Below are positions 21,997 through 33,903 of a stretch of 64,000 nucleotides of DNA, in pieces. A model generated the notes under the pieces. That model searched no databases, was not told the origin of the DNA, and saw nothing but the letters and a program-made list of their open reading frames with translations. The stretch lies in the NCBI GenBank assembly GCA_001931875.2, contig MSJH02000837.1:124001-188000 (forward strand). The letters are read 5' to 3'. Position 1 is the first letter of the stretch, and each line of letters starts with the position of its first letter. This stretch comes from Byssochlamys sp. IMV 00236 (lineage: Eukaryota; Ascomycota; Eurotiomycetes; Eurotiales; Thermoascaceae). A program made the position numbers and the translations under genes.

Positions 21997-24203
21997 TGTT
22001 CAAATCTAGTATCTGGAAGACGAGAGAGATACTATGTTAGTTACCATTGACCACCTTGCGGAGAATTTCAATATAGGAATATGACGTCCACATACCGTCG
22101 ACTGCCCGTTGATAACCCAAACTAGACTCCTTGAGTATGATATCGTCCCGGGGGAGGACGACAGTTTAGAACAAACACAAAAGGAGAGACCTCAAATCAG
22201 ACCACCAGATGTGCCCGATAGAGAAAAGAGAAAGACTCCAGAGTAGAAAATAATAATGAAGAAAAGAGATGCGCGGCCTCCGGACGGAGATAGAACCACG
22301 GTGGACTAGGATGCTAGCTTAATTTAGATTATAAACCCCGAGTCTATAACCCGAAGGATATGCGGAGAAGAGAGAGAGGAGAGAAAGAGAGCTCCCTACT
22401 ACTTACTTCACATGTGTAATCCTCTCTCTCTCTCTCTCTCTTTTCTCGGAAGGGCGAACAGCGGCGTGCCCGGAGAATCGCACGTAGTGGCTGCGCGAAG
22501 GGGACTGAATTCCAGATAGCCCTCATTTTACCTCGGTAGCTACTGGATCTGGTTTAGACTTCCATGTGGATAGAGGATGTGTCGCCTTCGCAGCGCCTTG
22601 ATTCCGCTTGTCTGGACGAGTCGGATGCAGGGACCGCTTCCCAGAGATCTCGGCGCAAGCGAACGCATTTCGGGAACCCCGTTGCCTGGACCCTCGGGGC
22701 TAGACGAATGAAGGGATGTTGTTCGTCAACGGAGATCGGGTCGTTTTGTTTTAGCCCGCATCCACTCCTGATCCTAAACCGGTCCCCGTGGATGAGCCTG
22801 AGCCACATTCTGGATGTTTTTCCCAGAATCCCCAAGTCTCCGCGGCCAAGACGGGTATTAGGTTGCCGGCGCGGGAGGAAGAAAGAAAAAGGGGAGACAG
22901 GTGAGAGAGAAGAAAAGAAGAATATCAGCGCCGTTAAGGTGCTTATCTCGGAACAAATCCAAGCATTCGGACTAGAACAATATCCAGATTCCAGGGAATA
23001 ATAGTTGCATCTTCAGATAAACTCCGTGTATATTAGACGGGATAACGAAACTAGCGACGTTCCCAGTTTCCCGGAGCGCCCGATGGAGCATCTTCGCGTA
23101 TGCATCTGCATTATTATGCTGTGCCGGGATGCATACTTATCGCGTCGCATCGTGTCAGCCTGTCAGGTTTCCTATCGGCGCTACCGGACGAACGAGCGTT
23201 GAATGCAGCTGATGAAGGTTGGGACTATCTAACAGTTAGAGTAATCGACAGTCGAACTAGACTGGTTAGTGAGTTATGTTATTCCATCTGATGCGGGGTG
23301 AAGTCAGCAGTCAGCCACCACCTCCTCTCCTAGGAATAGATCGATTTAATTTGCAGGCCAGTTAGAAGAAGAGTATCACACCGATCGATGGCACGGAAGA
23401 AGTACGTTCGAACTCTGGGGGAGCACAAGTTGGGACCTCGGTACTTAACTAGCCTGTGACGCGATTAGGATGAAGTGTTCGTTGAAGAGAGAGAGAGAGA
23501 GAGAGAGTACTTCATACTGGTAGAAAGTCAAATTAATACTCATGTTTTGTTCGTAAGGTGCACCGTTTATTTTACCACTCTGGTACCTGCAATTGGATTC
23601 CGATATGTTATCTATTATTGATTTCTCCAAGAATAATAAATACCCGCCCGTTCAACTTCCTGAAGTCCAGCAAACACACTCGACAAGCACGTGAGACGGC
23701 CAACAGCCGGAACGAATTCATGTGGATGTAACAGTCGACAATCGAGTTCATTCATTCATCGATTCCACAGTTCTAGGTCCTAATGAAACACACAGAGCCC
23801 ACTCTGTACTACCCTGAAGACCATATTGAAATATAGAAGACATAAAATTCGCATCATATCCGTAGTATCATTTTTCATAATATAAGTATTAAGCTAATAA
23901 TGAAACCAGCCAACATAAAACATCTCCTCATTACTCCGAACAACATATACCGGAGCGGGGTACCATCCATCCATTGCAATACGAAAAAGAAAAAAAAATC
24001 ATGAAGAAAACACACCCGACACACAAACATGCTATTCGAGCAAGGACACCGTAATATGCACGGAGAATATCAATGTCACAATCATGCAAGGTATTGACAA
24101 TATACAGATGAATAGTTAGAAGGCGGTCTTCATGCTATGCTGTTGCGACCTGAGAGAGGAGGAAGAAGAAGAAGAAGGATAGTTGCTAGCAAGCAGTCAA
24201 CAA
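21997..24203. promoter_or_regulatory. faaB promoter region and permease 3' flank
   Basis: About 2.2 kb without a supportable gene; the frames here are low-complexity and charged. It contains a (CT)10 tract at 22421-22440 and a (GA)n tract at about 23485-23507. A GAA-rich run at about 24159-24177 follows the permease stop codon. CCTCGG motifs are listed separately. Confidence 0.5.
22531..23441. promoter_or_regulatory. CCTCGG motifs upstream of faaB
   Basis: CCTCGG occurs at 22531-22536, 22692-22697 and 23436-23441, i.e. 535, 696 and 1,440 bp from the acyl-CoA synthetase start. The hexamer matches the reported FarA/FarB core for fatty-acid-inducible genes in Aspergillus. The distances are long and chance occurrence is possible, so this is a weak call. 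Confidence 0.3.
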
Positions 24204-25979
24204 CTAACCGCTCACCCAGGCCCAGAACTTCCCCCAGCGCGTCGTCGGCGCCTGTGTCTCCCACACGACGTCGAACTCGGTACGGCCCGTGTCGATATCT
24301 GCTTCTTCCGGCTTGACAAAGGCCGGGCGGTAGATGATCTTGTGTCCGAGGTACAGCACCACGAACAGGATCAGACTGATGTACGCGACGAAAAAATCGG
24401 ACACGCTGAAGGTGGGAATCCACGCGGTGAAACCCTGAGTGAGGATAATGAGGATGTTGAAAAACAGGCCGTACCAGGCAAAGAATGGCTGCCACATCGC
24501 CTTGTACGGGAGCAGGTCGCGGGAGATATTCCGCGCCTTCAGGGCACGCATAAATGCTAAATGGCAGGCGTTCAGCGACGCCCAGGTGATGAAACCGGCC
24601 ACACCGGAGATGTTCAGGAGCCAGTTGAAGACGGTACCACCGCCGTTCGACAGGTTCAGGAAACCCAGAAGACCGAATGCGGCGGTGACGCCGACTCCGT
24701 AGTAAGGCACTCCGCCCTTGGACGTCCATTTGAGGATGCGCGGCGCAAATCCTTCCTGCGCGAGACCGATGAGGATACGACTGCCACTGTAAACGTTCGA
24801 GTTGGCCGCAGACAGCACGACCGTCAGCAGAACGGCGTTGATCAGACCAGGCAGCACCTTGACACCGGCGAGTTTGGCGGCAATGACAAACGGAGACGCA
24901 GACGCATCCGACGCATCGGAGAGCAGGTTAGGGTCGGTGTACGGCACCAGCAGACCGATGAAGAAGATGGTCAACACGAAGAAGAACAGGATACGGTAGA
25001 AAGTCTTGCGGATAGCCGAGGGCACTGTCTTGCGAGGGTTCTCCGTCTCTCCTGCTGCGATACCGACCAGCTCAGTACCCTGATACGAGAATCCTGCCTG
25101 GATAAGCACGGCCCAGAATCCAACAAACTTGGCCTTGGACTCGCTCGACGTGATCAGATGCGGAGCGAACGCGCCGGGGTTTCCCCAGGTGTGGAATCCA
25201 AGATATCCATGCTGACCAGCGCCAGCATCAATACAGATGGCGAAGATCATGAATCCAATGACCGTCAGCACCTTGATACTGGAGAACCAAAACTCCAGCT
25301 CTCCGTAGAAGTTCACCGGCAGGAAATTGAGCACGGTGATGAAGACCCAGAAGATGGCGATGAAGATACCGATGGAGAGCTCCCGGTCCCAATACTGGAT
25401 GATCAGACCCGTCGCCGTCAACTCGAGCGCAAAGGTAATAGCCCATGAAAACCAGTAGATCCAGCCCATGGCGAAACCCAGACTGGGATCGATCAGACGA
25501 GTGGCGTAGGACGTGAACGCTCCGGGAATGGGGATATAAGTCGCCATCTCTCCCAGAGACGTCATGACGGAATAGACAATACTACCGACGAAGATGTATG
25601 CGATGAGCGCTCCAGCTGGCCCTGAATTGGCGATGGCAGTACCGCTACCGATGAAGAGACCCGTTCCAATCGTTCCACCTGAGCATCATCAGAGTAAGCG
25701 CGCGACCTCTTCAGTCAATATAACGCTGCCAATAATGACAAGCTTGGACCAACCTATCGCGATCATCTGCAGATGTCTGCTCTTGAGCTTGCGCTTGAGA
25801 TCGGGCAACGGATTCGACTCGCGGCCAGCGCCATGCTTCTCGATATCTGCGTCATCGTTGGACCGCTGTCCTGAATGCACCGAATACTCCTTGACTGGGA
25901 ACTCCAGGCTCTTCTCCTCATCCGCCTTGCTGCCCTCCGCCGTCTTAGGCACACGAGTCACCTCATCCTCCGAAGCCAT
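24204..25979 (-). CDS. Amino-acid permease, AAT/APC family
   Basis: A plasma-membrane proton-coupled amino-acid transporter with about 12 membrane helices. Exons on the minus strand (25979-25754 and 25678-24204) encode 566 aa. A ~65-residue charged cytosolic N-terminus leads to LKSRHLQMIAIGGTIGTGLFIGSG, the helix-1 signature, interrupted by the intron after IAIG. Other family landmarks are the ELVGIAAGETENPRKTVP loop, SAANSNVYSGSR and the C-terminal region with LPYKAMWQPF. The sequence stops at AWVSG. Resemblance is to fungal AAT permeases of the Can1/Lyp1/Dip5 kind; the substrate cannot be told from the sequence. A donor-like GTGAGC near the stop (24213) leaves open a longer C-terminus, which I consider unlikely. 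Confidence 0.88.
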
Positions 25980-27478
25980 GCCTGCCTAGTCGATGCAGGG
26001 TACTAGTATAAGTAGTATTGCACTCGCGAAAAATCGTGGCTCTATCCCAGACGAGACAGAAGACAAGACAAGACAAGACAGAACAGACCACGCGCCAAGC
26101 AGAGACTCCCTCTCCCCTCTCGTCTCGTCACGTCTCTACTTTTCTCTGGTATCTAGGTAGTGTGTGGGGAGCCAACCACGGGTCTGATCGAGCCAAGTCG
26201 TTCGTTACCGAATGTGCTCAAACCCCCATACCGGCGCCAGTCTAGTCAGGACTCTGTTATGTAAAAGAAAGTCGAGAGGGAAGAAAGACGAAGACGAAAA
26301 CGAAAGAAAAAAACGAACACTATCCCTGTGCACCTGGGGAATTGGCCGACATATAACTAATTCACTGCACCCAGTCGGCCAGGGATCCAAGTCCAAGTCT
26401 GTCATCCATGGATAAACGCGGCAAGACGCGGTGCGAGCGGGAATTTTCTTCTCATTATTATTCTCTTCGACAATTAGCAGAGAGGCAAACGGGGAAGGTA
26501 AAGACGATTATGTGGGTCGTGGAACAGAAAAAAAAGTGATGATCTCGGCAGGCCGAGAAGGCTGTTTCTGTGCAGTATTATTTCGGGGCGGTGGCGAATC
26601 CTTTTTCTCTGTTTTTTTTTGCCCTTGTTGTTCGGGTGAAGCCGACTAACGTACTACTTAGCTAGTTCACTCACTCACTAGTTATTATTATTAACTAATT
26701 AATTACTTAAATGTCTGGTCTGTGTCACTGGGGCTGATTGATAATGACACATTCATGTCTGTCAGGATTTCTAACAGAAAACGTGGTGGCTATTATTATT
26801 ATATTATTTGCTCCCCCGCGTAGCACAGGCACAGCAGCACAGCCAGATAGATGAGTTCAAAGTACGTAGTTACTACTGTAACGTTGCAATGAAAATTCAT
26901 ATGTACTACGTAGTCAATTCGAATCCCCTAGGACTAGAACTGCCTAGTTGAACTATCATTAATGCAACGGCACCAGCCGAATGTTCCGAGTAAGTATAGA
27001 ACCACAGGAAAAAAAGAAGCTCATCGAATCAGCGTGGGTTGTCATAACTCTACTTTACTACTGTATTTATATCCAGGAACATGATGATCATTGTCTACGC
27101 GAATATACACCAACGTCACTTGACAAGGATAAACTCTCTTGATGAAGGACAATTGGATATTTTCAATGCGAAGTTTGTGTGGAATTGAATCGGTACCGGT
27201 AATTAAGCTGACGGACGACTTTGAGAGAGCCATGGGACGAAGGTCCAAGCGCCAGGGCATATTCCAGAAGACAGTAACAGTAATACATAATAATGCAAAA
27301 TAGTTATCAAGCTTAGCTGACAAATCCGATGAGCTGGAGATTCAAACAGACATGATGAAAAAAGGAAAATAAAAATAAAAGGGAAAGAAACAAATCAATT
27401 ATTGCATCATCAGTGATAGTTACATATCTGCATGACCGAAAAGAAGCATAACTAACTATGGTATACTCAAAATGAACC
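25980..27478. other. Intergenic, permease promoter
   Basis: About 1.5 kb. Next to the permease start are AGACAAGACA-type short repeats (about 26045-26080). Further right are purine-rich tracts near 26270-26315 and an ATTATTATTAACTAATTAATTA patch near 26680-26710. No coding frame is convincing. Confidence 0.5.
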
Positions 27479-28115
27479 TCAAACACCCGCATGAGGCGCC
27501 ATCTGCACTTCCGGAACAGTTTCCTTATTCTGGCTACTTCGGCCACCGATCAGATTGAAGATGGCAAAACCAGCACTTACGGCAAACAGGACCCTACTAC
27601 GCATGAGCAATTGCTATCTCGCAGAAGAATGAATCACCACCGATATGGATAGGAGGCACACTCACCACTCAAAGGCCCCAAACACCGTCGCGGCCTGCGA
27701 GGATCTACACGGCGAACTGTGACATGCTTCCGGCGGGGGCAGCAGCGCCGCCAGGGCGATAAAGGCTGCAAACCAGAAAATCATCGTGACGGCCTCCATG
27801 CCCACGATGGCGAAGCGATGTGCGATCTGCGGTACGTATACCGGCGACAGAGCGAGGTATGGCGTCGCGACCAACAGCGTCCACACGGACGTGAAGAGCA
27901 TGAAGTTGAGTACGTCGGAGCTGAATCCATAGTCTTCGTCGTCGAAGACACTGATTACTGTTCCGTGTTAGCATGCTATTCCACGAGGGAAAAGGAGACC
28001 TAACTATCGATATCGACGTACCATATGCAGTCAAGCCTAGGACGATGATAGCAAAGATAGCCTGGACGGCGCGCGCTGGGAGCACCCAGGGGACCTGCCT
28101 CCAAGCAATCGCCAT
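27479..28115 (-). CDS. Small four-helix membrane protein, MARVEL-like
   Basis: Exons on the minus strand (28115-28022, 27957-27666 and 27593-27479) give 166 aa. Four hydrophobic helices are visible: LPARAVQAIFAIIVLGLTAY, NFMLFTSVWTLLVATPYLAL, AVTMIFWFAAFIALAALL, and VLFAVSAGFAIFNLIGG. An acidic loop (SVFDDEDYGFSSD) follows helix 1, and there is a short polar C-tail. The four-helix plan, with the first helix near the N-terminus and an invariant-looking R in the first helix, is that of fungal MARVEL-domain proteins (Nce102/Fhn1-like membrane organisers). The start at 28115 has a strong context (GCCATGG); in-frame ATGs at 28124 and 28151 would add 3 or 12 residues. The specific role is unknown. 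Confidence 0.78.
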
Positions 28116-29240
28116 GGCTGTCATCAAGTTGCAGGGTCGTCCAGCGATCAAGATCTGAAGTACTCTTCAGAAGAGGGACAACAAATGGAGCTCCAACGTG
28201 AATTCGAAGCGAATCGATGCGCAATCCTCTCGATCAGAGAGCTATGTCCGCTGCTGGAATCGAACAATAGCGCATCGCACTGGTAGGAAATCCGTGACGA
28301 AAGACGTAGAAAATGCGAGGGGGTGACTGGAATTAGCGGTCACGTTGGGCTCACAATCCTGTCCGATGGCACACGCTGGCCATGGCGATAATGACGGCCA
28401 TGGCCTTGGTTGTTGCCTTGGTTCTTGATGCTGATCCCGCCCGATCATCCTGTCATGGCGCTGTGTCAGTGTCGTGTCAAATGAGGGGTCATGGACTTGA
28501 GACGCTCTGACGTGGAGGGCGGCTTGGTCACTCTTGCTAGCATTCCTCGCATTCAATCATTCATTCATTCGTTCGTTCGATTGTCGCATGCAGTGGCACA
28601 AGCGATAGTCCTTCATTGAGCTTCAGTTCAGGACAGTTGTCTGATGACCGCGAATTATTGCGGCTTGGCTTGGCTTGGCCACTACAGTTAGTTCTCAGCG
28701 GGGGATCCTCGTGGGATATTCTATTTAGCCCGTAGTTTATTTTGAGGGGTCCGTTCTTTCAGTATACAGAGGTCTTTGCTTTGCTCTATAATGCATAATA
28801 TTTGTATTCCAAGTGATGCCACACTTCAAGTTTGAGGCCATTTAAATTAAAACGTCAACGAAGAGTGAGCCTCCTTCATGCGCCGTTGAGTGTTTTAGGT
28901 CGACATGTCTGCAATACCGATCAATGCGCGTATGGATGGGACCATTGCTGTAATTAACTAGCGGATAGGGCTGAAACTTCAAACAACAGACATCGATCAT
29001 GCTGGGCGCTACAGTTAAACAAATGCTGTGAAATTCCCTCTGAACTATTTTGAGAAATTAGGCAGGTCTTCGCTCTCGATAATAGTCGTATCTGAATCAT
29101 GTCATGTCATTGAAATCTCGCTATATAGTGGTAATCTTAAACGCCAGCAAACACAAAAAACAATCAAGTCCGGTTCCAATCTCTCTATCGTATCATATCC
29201 GTATCTGTCCCATTCTAGCCACACAGGGCCCCAGCGTTGA
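28116..29240. other. Intergenic
   Basis: About 1.1 kb, holding the promoter of the MARVEL-like gene and the 3' flank of the next leftward gene. Short direct repeats CATTCATTCATTCGTTCGTTCG occur at about 28555-28577 and GGCTTGGCTTGGCTTGG near 28662. No gene is supported. Confidence 0.5.
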
Positions 29241-30180
29241 TCAATAACCAGCTAATCTGGTATCGCCCGTCGGCATGCTGAGAAACCAGCGCGAAAGCAG
29301 CGCCAAGACATCTTCATCTTCCTGTCGAAGATCGTAGAGTTGGCTCTTCTGGATAATCAGCTGTAACCCCGTCCAGTGGGCATGAAGGATTCGGATATGC
29401 CGTGGTCCCATCATGGAAAACATGAGGACCTACATGTAGATTCCGCATCAGCTACACACGAACCCAGCAGGACATTTATGATGACTTGTCGGGGGAGGGA
29501 AGAAAGGATTATATTACCGGCTGAACCTCATGAGTATTAACGTTCCTCCTCCTTATGATCCTCGACAACGCAATAACCTCCGAACGAAGCAGCGTCTCAT
29601 CATCCCCGTCGAAATCGGAAATCAACGCACATTTCGTCTGCGGCCTGGGAGCACTCTCTGGCCCCGCAAAGACATAAACCGCCTCCACGTACCAGTGAGG
29701 TCGAATCACCGTGTCGTATTCCCAGAGATTACGGTACTTCATGTCCGACACCTTGCGCCAGCCCAGGTCGTAGAAGATGTTGAATTTGACATCGGGTCGT
29801 CGCGATCCACATTCGGGGAGGTATTTGCGCAGGTAATACCACAGTGAGCGCGCGTGTTCGCCTGGGGTCTCTTTGGGGTCTGGGTAGTATTTAGGGAAGA
29901 GGGAATCGAACACCCCTTCTCTAGGTGGAGTTAGGAGTTCGAAGGGATAAGGATAGAAGTAACATGGCTCCCACTCTGGTTTCGCGTTCTTGCCGATGTT
30001 GGCAAAGGAGACGGACTTCACCCAGACGTTGAGGTTGCGAAGCTCATCGATCGTGAACCTGTCTTGTCCCTTGGGGAGTCCGGCCTCGACTTCGCGGAGG
30101 ACCGTATTGCGTTGCTCCAGGGGCCCCGTCGAGACGGTGTTTGGGAATTTGGGGGAGAAGAGATCGAATACTTGTGCCAT
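29241..30180 (-). CDS. Uncharacterised protein, no recognised domain
   Basis: Two exons on the minus strand (30180-29518 and 29429-29241) give 283 aa. I do not recognise the family. It looks soluble: no signal peptide or membrane helix, many aromatic residues (WEPCYFYPYPFELLTPP, LWYYLRKYLPE, RPHWYVEAVYVF) and balanced charge. The second exon continues smoothly as VLMFSMMGPRHIRILHAHW and ends in TRLAGY. The composition and the in-frame splice support a real gene rather than chance. An aromatic-rich globular fold of this kind is common among fungal-restricted proteins of unknown function. It is monocistronic, lying between the MARVEL-like gene and the homocysteine synthase gene. Confidence 0.72.
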
Positions 30181-31266
30181 GGTTGCTCTAGTCCCAGAAG
30201 CTGTCGAGGCAGACAGGTCCTTGATATGGGATAGACTGGTGCTGAGGGAGAATACTGTTCTGGTGTCAGGCTGGCCAGAGATGTGTTGTCGCCTGTGTGT
30301 TGCAGTAGTAGCTCAGTCGGCGTGCAGGTACTAACTAATAATATCGCGATAGACTTGCAGATGCCCCTCCCGTTCGGTGTTTCTCTACGTCGTGGTCAAA
30401 TTAAGCCTGGAGAGGTATGAAAACAATAATGTGGGAAGAGATGCGTCGTCTATGATATGATCTGTATATATATGTATATATAGATAGACTTGCACCGGGA
30501 AGCAAGGTGAAGCGGTTGGGCTGATTCATGTTGTTGTTCGCACTATTTGTGCCCAATGCAGACCAACTCGACATGCATGATAAGAGTCGGGGTAGACAGG
30601 GGGTTCTTTTTCTAGACTGGTCTGGAGCGTGTACGTGTTGCGATTCGGATGTATTTCTGTCGTTCCTTTATCTAGATCGACTAAATATATCGAAAGCGGG
30701 AAGTTGAACAGTGAAAAGTAGCGTGCTTCTCTAGTGTATTATTATTATTATTATTATTACAGTAAGTAACTATCATAAGTATTACACCAGATCGTCTAGT
30801 TAGTGACTTAGCTAATTTCTTCTTCTTCTCTCTCCCAACATCGTCAACTCAGCTCCCCCAAGTAGCCGGCGACGCATTGGCCCTTCAACGGTGATGGTGT
30901 CAGTTCGATCAGCGAGTTGTCGATGGGAAGTCCGTCTTCGGGCCTGCAATGATTGGAGAAAGCAAAAGAAAATGTATTATTACTTATTCAACAAACTCAA
31001 TCACGCCATCGAGCCCGACTTTGGTGACCCCCGCACTCCGGAACGGCGAGGGAAAAAAATGCCCCTCTTATAATAATAATAAATACGTACGACCGCAATT
31101 CTCTGAGATTTTTCTGTTTGTTGTCTGACGGTTTCTGCAGTATTGCTCGGTTTGAACGTTGGACGGAAATATTATCCATCACGGAAGTAGACGGAAACAT
31201 CAACAGACTCTAACTACTGCGGGGATTCCCTATTGAATCGATCGTCGCATCGCATCGCATCGAATC
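30181..31266. promoter_or_regulatory. Divergent promoter region between the unknown gene and cysD
   Basis: About 1.1 kb between divergent starts. It contains (AT)n/TATATA sequence near 30462-30482, a TTA microsatellite at about 30736-30759 and a GCATC repeat just before the cysD start (about 31246-31260). A candidate sulphur-regulator site is listed separately. Confidence 0.5.
30894..30903 (+). promoter_or_regulatory. Candidate MetR/Cys3 site upstream of cysD
   Basis: ATGGTGTCAG matches nine of ten positions of ATGRYRYCAT, the consensus of the fungal sulphur regulator Cys3/MetR. It lies 373 bp before the start of the homocysteine synthase gene, a known type of target. One mismatch and a single copy make this tentative. 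Confidence 0.4.
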
Positions 31267-32986
<1,720 letters not shown>

Positions 32987-33903
32987 GTTAGAGTAGTTTT
33001 CGGAACTCAGATGGTGGTATTTTTTTTTTGCTCAATTTCGATTGAAAGGATGCATCTCGGGCTTATGAGATGGTGGTGGTGATTCTATTCTTGTTTATGC
33101 TTAATTGTTGAGTGATGATTGTCGTATAGAGATGTCTGAGCTCTCCATTCGTGATACCATATTATATGAGATCTCTTTTTATCTATTTTATTAGATCTAT
33201 GTCTTCTTGTGCCAAAATGGAAACGAAAAATCATGTATAGATTTGCTCCACGTATTTACTGATATTAGTGCTATCTTTACTACGTGGAATCTACAATAGA
33301 GAAGAAGATCATATCGGACTCCGAATGTGATAATCATTGACGTAAACTTATGACTGATACTAAAGGTCCTCCCCCCGTTCACACAAAAAAGCCTTTTTTT
33401 TTGTCCCACTAAGAGAAGTAGACCGCCCGGAACCCATGGAAATAAAAGAAACTGACTCCAACGTGTCAATGTGAAAACTGAAAAGAAGATAGCCGCATGA
33501 GAAAACACCCGACCGAGACAGGCTGATGAGAACTAGCTTGTCGGGTCCAATCGTAACAGAAAACGGAAAACCTCGATTAATAACCTCGCCCAAAACATGG
33601 AAGCATCATGCATGCGACAGCCCATCGACTAATAAGAGATTCAGCGCTATGTGCCCCGATAGACGATAGAACCATTAAGGCAGCCGAGAGAGCTCAACGG
33701 GAGGATATCGAATCGACAATTATGGTGAATTTTGTACATTGGAATCGGAAATAAAAAAAGCAGTCCGTAGGAAAACAAGATCGGAAGGGGAATAACAAGA
33801 AGAAACAACGCTTTTCATTGAGACACAGCTTTCAAGTCCCTTGAGAGATGAGGTATGGATGAGGATGAGAAACGACCAGTATCGGTTCCAGCCCGATCCC
33901 TGC
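32987..33903. other. Convergent 3' flanks of cysD and the nrd1-like gene
   Basis: About 920 bp between converging stop codons, AT-rich, with a T9 run near 33021 and a T8 run near 33394. No coding signal; probably both 3' UTRs and terminators. Confidence 0.55.

Noticed and set aside
22564..23001. A 145-codon frame between the synthetase and permease genes
   Set aside because: Low-complexity charged sequence, no domain, no consistent splice model and an overlapping frame on the other strand.
24561..25448. A 295-codon frame antisense to the amino-acid permease
   Set aside because: Shadow frame; Arg/Asp/Gln-rich and without motifs, while the permease strand has clear membrane helices.
26905..26945. 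ATTCGAATCCCC resembling a tRNA T-loop
   Set aside because: The flanking bases do not pair into a T-stem and no D-arm or acceptor stem lies upstream.
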